From NCBI GenBank assembly GCA_020740775.1, contig JAHEWK010000013.1, forward strand, positions 1,240,001 to 1,304,000: 64,000 bases of DNA, given 5' to 3'. Of the stretch, positions 57,979 through 64,000 are shown piece after piece. This DNA is from Ilyonectria destructans (taxonomy: Eukaryota; Ascomycota; Sordariomycetes; Hypocreales; Nectriaceae). Every line of letters begins with the position of its first letter. The first letter of the stretch is position 1. Made by a program: the position numbers and the translations under genes. The notes beneath the pieces were generated by a model, which did no database searches, had not been told where the DNA came from, and saw only the letters and a program-made list of their open reading frames with translations.

Positions 57979-59348
57979 GACTAGGATCATGTGTCGTCGA
58001 CTATACGCTATCTCGCAGCGTGTAACCTAACAAAAGTGCTTAGCCATGACTTTTTGAACGTAAAGGTGAGGACTGAGATTGAAGGTTTGGGGATCCAGCC
58101 AACTTACGTAAAGTTCAGGACGTTACACACGGCGAAGTCGAGTCAACTTTTGATTCCTGTTCTGAACGATTTCAGTTGCAACAACAACGAATCTAGGGTG
58201 AGATTAGTCGCTTCTTTCTATCTGTCTGTAAATATTGTTAGATTGTGACCTTTTATTACAAAACCTGTGCCAGACTAATATCCTGGCTTTTATCAAAGGG
58301 AAAGTGAGATGACATATAGCCCCTCTCGAGAAAAGAAGGGGCCGGAAGCATCCTAGATCAAGACCATCAACAAATTTAGGATTCACCCTCAATTAAACAC
58401 CAAGCCCCAGAGCGAATTTGCCGTTGCGTATACAACAAGTTGTAAGTAATCATCAAGTCCCCTCTCTTTATCGCTGTGATTGTACCGATTACTTGCATTG
58501 CCTCCAGCCTTGTCGTGCTCTGCTATTTCCTCTGGGTTTATTAATTCCATTCTTATAGGAGATTATTGGCAAGATACATAGGAAAACTCCAGGAAAGGGC
58601 GTCAGATGGGCGTCTTCCTCCATTTGCATAGCCGCTCATCCATGACAACGCACATCATTCTGGGGGTGACGCCCGTCATCGTGTCAGTGTTAAGTATATG
58701 CTAGGATATCTGCCGAATGGGGAGCACATTGGCGAAGGCGAGGCCTGCCGTTGGTGAGTGGGGCCACGTAGCTGTCTGCATACTGCGTGTCAGGCCGCAT
58801 GTCGTTCGCCCCGTTATGGATTGTACAGTATGTCCCTCTCAATGTGCTTATTGCAACCCAAAGGCTGTCATATCATAGGGCTGCAATAACACGTAACGTG
58901 ATATCATTGGACGGCGTCCTTTATCAGTATGATTCTTTTGAGGGAAATGTTGTCATTCTACAGTATCAATGACGCTATGTCCATAACCTGACGGCTACCC
59001 ACCATTATCCATTCATACGCGGCACGTGGATCAATCCCCGCCTATCGTTTTAAATAGGGCAAACCAGCTCTAAATGCCGGCACAGCTCGGAAACTCATGG
59101 AGAGTCGCTCGAGCCGAACTCACAGATTGACATCGACGAGATTGGCTGCTGGTGATCATGTGCAGCACCACTCCACAGTGCGAGCCTCGTCTAGACGTCA
59201 GCATTCGCACCTCAATATCTTGACAACGAATGAGTATGAGGGGTAGTACTGTGGCAGAAAATTCAGAGAGCGGCATGGTTACTTATAGGGCGGCATCCCT
59301 CCTGTAAATCATCATGCAGATCGACTCCAACGTCCCCCCTTTCTGACC
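57979..59348. other. Intergenic, Ubl gene to coiled-coil gene
   Basis: 1.4 kb divergent upstream region, no supported gene. Confidence 0.5.
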
Positions 59349-60901
59349 ATGACCTCAACGTCGGATCAGAACCACCCTGTGGAAACCTTTCTCAAACAAC
59401 TTCAGGAATTTGTGGCGAGCAGCAACTCACAAGACGTTTTGCACATCGTCAAGGAGAATTTGAAATTGAGAAGCGAAAACGAATCACTACAAACCACCAA
59501 TGAACAAAATGTCAAGACGCTGGCGAAGCTCCAGCAACGGCTAGAGGACCAAGGTAGGGAGAGCACTAATAATAATTGACCAATTTATGGAATGTAACTG
59601 ATGAGATGAAAGATCTACAACGCTCCCGAGTCAACCTTGAGAATGAAATGAAAGAAAAGCAGAAAGCACTCGACGAGTCTGCGAAATCGATCACGGAATT
59701 GCAACAGATACTTAAAACAAGGGACAACGAAATCAACAGTTTCAAAGAACGTAACAAAGATGAAGGAACTCAATTGGTAGCTGCAATAGAGGCCAAAAAC
59801 CAGGCTGAGAAAGACTTGTGCTCACTCCAGGCTATTGTTGACGCCCAAGCCGAGTCGATTAATCGGTTTGACCGTTTTACCTTCAAGATGACACAGACAC
59901 CCCAAGAGACTCTGTACGTCGTTCTCCCTGTGGTTTCGAAATTCTTCTCACGCGAGTACAGTCACCAAGAGCTGCAATCTATTTTTCAGTCAGTTTACGG
60001 CGTAACCGAACGCTTTTTCGGTAACGATCTCGATGAGACTGTGTTCGCCGATCATGGTCGCTGGGCGGTGATGCGCAAGAAGCAACCCATTCCCATGCCC
60101 CTTTCCAACTCGCCTGCGGCGAAGCAAATGCGAATGGCAGCCGTTTTAGGCATATGCGCCCAGTTATTGTCAAAATATATCTTCCAACCAACATATCTCC
60201 TCAACGATAGCAGCCTCTCTAGCTTGATTGTCGAAATAAGCGAAGTTGATCCAGACACAGAGTTGTATCTACGATCAGTGCTCTTGCCAATACATCCGAA
60301 TAAGCAGGAGAAGAATGCCAAAGCCCGGGTTGGCCATGTTGTTGCTAATGTGGTACAATACGCTGGTCCAATGCTCTCAGAGGAGAGCGAGGAAGAATTC
60401 CGGTTGAGCCTTACAAATGTTTGCAAGACCATTTGCGATCAATGGATGGATTTTCAGAAACTAGAGGCGCAAGTTGAGCCGACCTTTGAAGCGGACGATG
60501 AAGATGATTGGTCATTACTTCCGCCTCCTGGACAAGGTGAGAAAATACAAAGCCAAACCCTTACTATGGGTTCTCCAGCCAATCCTAACTTCGAGGGGTG
60601 AACAGAAACCCAAACTCAATCAATTACAAGCATCGAACATATTAGGGCAATTGTTTGGCCAGCTTTCGACATCTCGAAAGGCCAGGATGTGGAGCTTTTG
60701 ATGCAAGGGTTTGTGTTGGATGAGATACAGATGCAGGCAGCCAAGGATGAAGTTGCTATTTCACAGTCTAATGGGACGCATCGAACAAGACAGAATATCC
60801 GCAGGAATCGGGCTTTGTCAGTATCTATAGGTAACGAGAATGGTGATACGAATGGGACCTCTGTATCACCAGAGGATCAGAACGGGTTAGAAAGCAGTTG
60901 A
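59349..60901 (+). CDS. Hypothetical coiled-coil protein
   Basis: Exons 59349-59553, 59613-60536 and 60606-60901 give 474 aa with all joins in frame. Residues 1 to about 165 are heptad-rich (VKENLKLRSENESLQTTNEQNVKTLAKLQQRLEDQ, then a long helix ending QAESINRF). A globular part follows, with VVLPVVSKFFSREYSHQELQ, GVTERFFGNDLDE and WDFQKLEAQVEPTF-like text, then an acidic DEDDWSLLPPPGQ linker and a C-terminal segment rich in Asn, Ser and Gly. No signal, membrane segment or catalytic motif. I do not recognise the family; the globular block looks like a lineage-specific Sordariomycete domain. Confidence 0.75.
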
Positions 60902-61248
60902 TGCGCTGAAGTGGTTGGTGTTTTCAGTAAAGGAGCTTGGAACCCCTTATTTTAATGAGGGACTACAGGCCATCGTATTGAGATTGTCAGTTAGTTATTC
61001 GGTAGGGTTCGGTGGCCTACTCGTTCCGTTCACGATTCCTGAAAGACTTGTCGGAATAGTCCTGGTTCGTTGGCCAATGTTAGTTATCAAGTGTACCAAA
61101 CCTGTCAGTGGCGAATGTAGGATGATTTATTCAAACTATTGTTGTTATAATTGCTTCATAATTGATAAAAGAATCGCCTAGTAATCAAATGTGTTGTAAA
61201 ACTCTGAGTGTGAGAAAATAGACTACATAGCCCTAGCCCCCCTATCGT
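60902..61248. other. Convergent 3' regions
   Basis: 347 bp between two stop codons, A+T-rich, nothing seen. Confidence 0.5.
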
Positions 61249-62355
61249 TCATCGATGGTTATCGGGAACGTTTCCGTCAAGTTCGTGCGCTGACATATTT
61301 TGCACAGCTACGTGAGAGTCCAAGTGTATTATCTCCTGGACGTTGTTCAAATGCGAATGCCGCATTTGCATCTCCTTGTCATTCGATGGAGTCACCTTCG
61401 ACCCGTTTACCCCTGCCTGAGTTGGAGAGTGTATAGTACTCGTTGCTGGATACGGATTGGGGGATGGCGTAACATCCAACTCGGCTTTTATGTGGCCAGG
61501 GTCTGGATTGGAATTGGTTACCGATGGGGTGTGTCTTCCTCGGTGACGCAGGAACATAACTCCCAGAACCATAAAACAAACGAGGGCCAAGCCTCCAAGT
61601 ACACCTCCCACAATTGAGCCAGTGTTGTTATTGCCTCTGGGCCCCGAAGCAGAGGCCGTGTCAATCACTGTAGTTGATGTTGATGGTCCAGTTGATGTCG
61701 ATGATTCAGTCAATGTCGTTGACTCAGTCCATGCCGTGGATTCGGGCCCTGTCGTGGACTCAAACAATGTCGTCGATTCAGGCAATGTCGTCGATTCCGA
61801 CGTATCTCCCAGAACAGTCGTTCTGAACTCAAGGTACCGGTTCCCGCGGTTGAACGAAAGGCTCACAGCTTCTGAAGCGCATCCGTAATTCATAACACCA
61901 TCCTGGTATTTTCTGGTTTCACACCATGCCAAAGACGACATGGTACTATGTGAAGGAATAGTTAGCCCAACTGATGGACCTTCGTATGACAGCTTTGTTA
62001 TTGGGCGAAAAACTCACCACCGCCGAATAAACCAGTTGCTTTTGCAAGAGTCGCCACATATATCTGGGTCCAGAGCGTCATCTCGGTTGAGGCATGTGGT
62101 ATAGATTTTCTGTAACCCACACAAAATAGCGTTGAGCTTACCCGATTCCCACGAGCAGGCTCTTCCATTTATACAGGTCATTGGGCGATACCCCTCTGTA
62201 ATAAATCCGCAGGTACTATCTGGTGCCACGGTGATAGTCAGAGGCGTCGGTAGCTCGGTATCCATCCGGGCAAGAACTTTATCTGGCCGCCTAGACTCTA
62301 TCATTTGTCTATCGTCCTCAATTTCATTAGGTGGCGTGGTCCTCGGTGGCGACAT
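61249..62355 (-). CDS. Ser/Thr-rich single-pass membrane protein, WSC/Mid2 sensor-like
   Basis: Exons 62355-62018 and 61945-61249 (72-bp intron) give 344 aa. The outer part has a Cys-rich domain with about ten Cys (STCGFITEGYRPMTCINGRACSW, CGLQKIYTTC, DICGDSCKS, RRC, WCETRKYQDG, NYGC). A mucin-like run of ESTT repeats follows, then a Gly-rich transmembrane helix (GSIVGGVLGGLALVCFMVLGVMF), a basic stop-transfer RHRGRH and a 90-residue cytosolic tail. This is the layout of fungal wall-stress sensors and similar surface proteins. No signal peptide is seen at the ATG chosen (62355), so a short 5' exon may be missing from this model. Function unknown. Confidence 0.75.
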
Positions 62356-64000
62356 GGCGCTTGGTTTTCCTGTTGGTACAAGCAGATTACTAGTACGAAG
62401 GTAATTTGGTGATTGTGAGGGCCACGGCCGAAATTATGAACAGAACATTTAGTAAGACATCTAAGGCCAGGGAGGTGAGAGTGACATTGGGTGCAGGGCG
62501 GCCAGTTAAATACCTGGGATAAATAGTTCAGCTAAGCTGATCAGACCATTGTGAAGCATCGAACTAGACTCTAGAAGCAATAGCCTGCTCGTAGTTTCAC
62601 AGACGTGACAATATTCATAAACAGTGGCTTGCAGCAGCTGAAAGCCCCAGCTTGGCAAACCGCGGTGTGGATGTTGGTCTACAAGAACGTGTAAAAATGG
62701 TGTCGTTCGATGAGTCCAACAATGTCTATATTATTCGACTCGGCCTAGATTTCTGGCCTATACGTATGAAGATTACTTTATGTGAACTCTTTGTTATATT
62801 TTTCATTGAGGCTTGGTCAGAGAAATCCGCGGCAAGACCACTGTTCTCACCATCACATCCGACCTGTGCAATGTCAACTGGAATTTGCTTGGCATCGTCA
62901 GCGGCTGTCCACTTGGCTGGAGCACTTCCTTTTTACAGGATCATGCGGACTACTTACCCCTCTTAAAGGAACGCATTTGGAATGAAGCCGACGACTCAAA
63001 CACTGCCATCTCAGACATGAGCAAGCCGCATTTATTTTCCATCTCTTAGTGGTTACTTTTCGACCTCGCGAATGACACGCCCACAGATACGCACTAGGGT
63101 AAGAACACTTTGTCTTGCCGCGTAGACTATCCACTCTTGACGAAGGACTGGATAACAAGATCAAATCGTTGAATGTACAAGCAGGCTGTCATTACCAACC
63201 CAAAGACCTTCTTAAATTGAGAGGGAAATAAACCCATCCCGTGATCCAAAATGTATGAGCAAGAAGTCCACCGCGGCCACCAGATACTTAATCCTATAGA
63301 TCAAGCCCGGCTGGTGTCTTGAACGAACTACGATCCTGGGCCAACAAATAATGAAGAGATTCTAGAAATAGACTAGTTCCGTTAATGAGCATGACGAACA
63401 ACGCTGATACCGGCGGAGTGATATAGTCATCTTAATAATACAAGAACTAAAGCTACTACCGGCATCAGTCTCGCTAAATAAAAATAAAATCTTATGGGAA
63501 TCTTTGCCAGAGTCAGAATAGTACCCTGTATTTGAAACCCCGGGGTTCTCCTTACCGCACACGGTGCGCATGCTCCATTGGATTGATGACGGGTTTAGAG
63601 ATAAAACTCTACCTCGATCTCTTTTCCTCTCATAATAGCTCCTGGAGTGAGCGAATGGTTTGGATGACAGGGAGGACACCGCAAGTCGCTGCTACGTATG
63701 AAAATAGTTCGGTGTTTCTACCTATTCTTAGATATGAAACGAATCACTTTAAGCATACTAGGTGATTTTCATGCACTATAGGGTGCAAGGAATAGCTCCC
63801 CCACATTATTCAAAGATATATTCAAATGTCGACCCCAATATGCAACTTGGTACAGCTGCATCCAACAGCACCCAGCCAACGCTCATCTTACCATACAGCC
63901 CCCTTCACTCATGATACCCCCTCTTGATACATGGATGTGTTTAACCCAGAAGAGTAATTGCCCCCAACAACCAAATATGGACCCCCAAGCATTACCTAAA
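62356..64000. other. Window end, no supported gene
   Basis: 1.6 kb. A plus-strand stretch at about 62813-63049 reads TVLTITSDLCNVNWNLLGIV then PLGWSTSFLQDHADYLPLLKERIWNEADD, which looks more protein-like than its surroundings and could be an exon or relic, but I cannot link it to a start or to a family. Confidence 0.35.

Noticed and set aside
53990..62355. An NLR (NWD2-like) partner for the HeLo protein
   Set aside because: No NACHT/NB-ARC P-loop with WD40, TPR or ankyrin repeats is encoded near the HeLo gene; the ankyrin gene at 34.6-35.6 kb has no nucleotide-binding domain and no amyloid motif.

Overview
The window is nuclear DNA of a filamentous ascomycete, most likely a Sordariomycete (Hypocreales or a near relative). 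Introns are short (about 45-115 bp) with GT-AG, occasionally GC-AG, ends and CTAAC/CTGAC branch sites. Genes are monocistronic on both strands, leaders are pyrimidine-rich, and the gene content is Pezizomycotina-typical (KCS1 kinase, MTR4, DSC3, IMA1, a UstYa-type enzyme, a HET-S-type HeLo protein). All exon structures were joined by hand from splice signals and frame continuity; no transcript data or database search was available.

Layout: 1-5 kb holds no convincing gene. 5-27 kb is a dense, probably conserved core block: KCS1 inositol polyphosphate kinase, an FAD oxidoreductase, a broken Ras/Rho-like GTPase, a 418-bp hAT-type MITE, ALG14, mitoribosomal mS23 (RSM25) divergent from a PPR protein, COX8, the MTR4 exosome helicase, DSC3 and IMA1. 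27-33.9 kb carries metabolic genes: a TauD-type dioxygenase divergent from a Dal5-family MFS transporter (probable sulfonate use, with a perfect match to the CYS3 site consensus in the shared promoter), an alpha/beta hydrolase and a GPI-anchored secreted protein. 34-50 kb is accessory and gene-poor: an ankyrin protein, an A+T-rich zone with relics and a second, truncated MITE copy, an 18-repeat acidic protein, an F-box-like protein, a tiny Gly/Tyr-rich secreted protein with one Kex2-type Lys-Arg site, and a UstYa-family oxidase 1.5 kb from it. 50-53 kb has a coiled-coil protein and THI5/NMT1 (pyrimidine synthase) with a TPP riboswitch in its leader. 54-62.4 kb holds a 3-TM protein, a HET-S-like HeLo protein, a ubiquitin-like protein, a coiled-coil protein and a Ser/Thr-rich membrane sensor.

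The most striking locus is 55.6-58.0 kb. A full-length HET-S-like protein (HeLo membrane-toxin domain plus a two-repeat C-terminal amyloid-type domain) lies tail-to-tail with a gene whose product has an N-terminal ubiquitin-like domain followed by two modules (four repeats) of the same C-terminal motif. No NLR, the usual partner of HET-S-type proteins, is in the window. The ubiquitin-like gene carries an apparent one-base frameshift, so it may be a recently broken partner or an assembly error.

Smaller points: an overlapping uORF at KCS1, a TGG-to-TAG nonsense change in the GTPase that looks like RIP, two GC-AG introns, and a cluster of nucleus-encoded mitochondrial genes.
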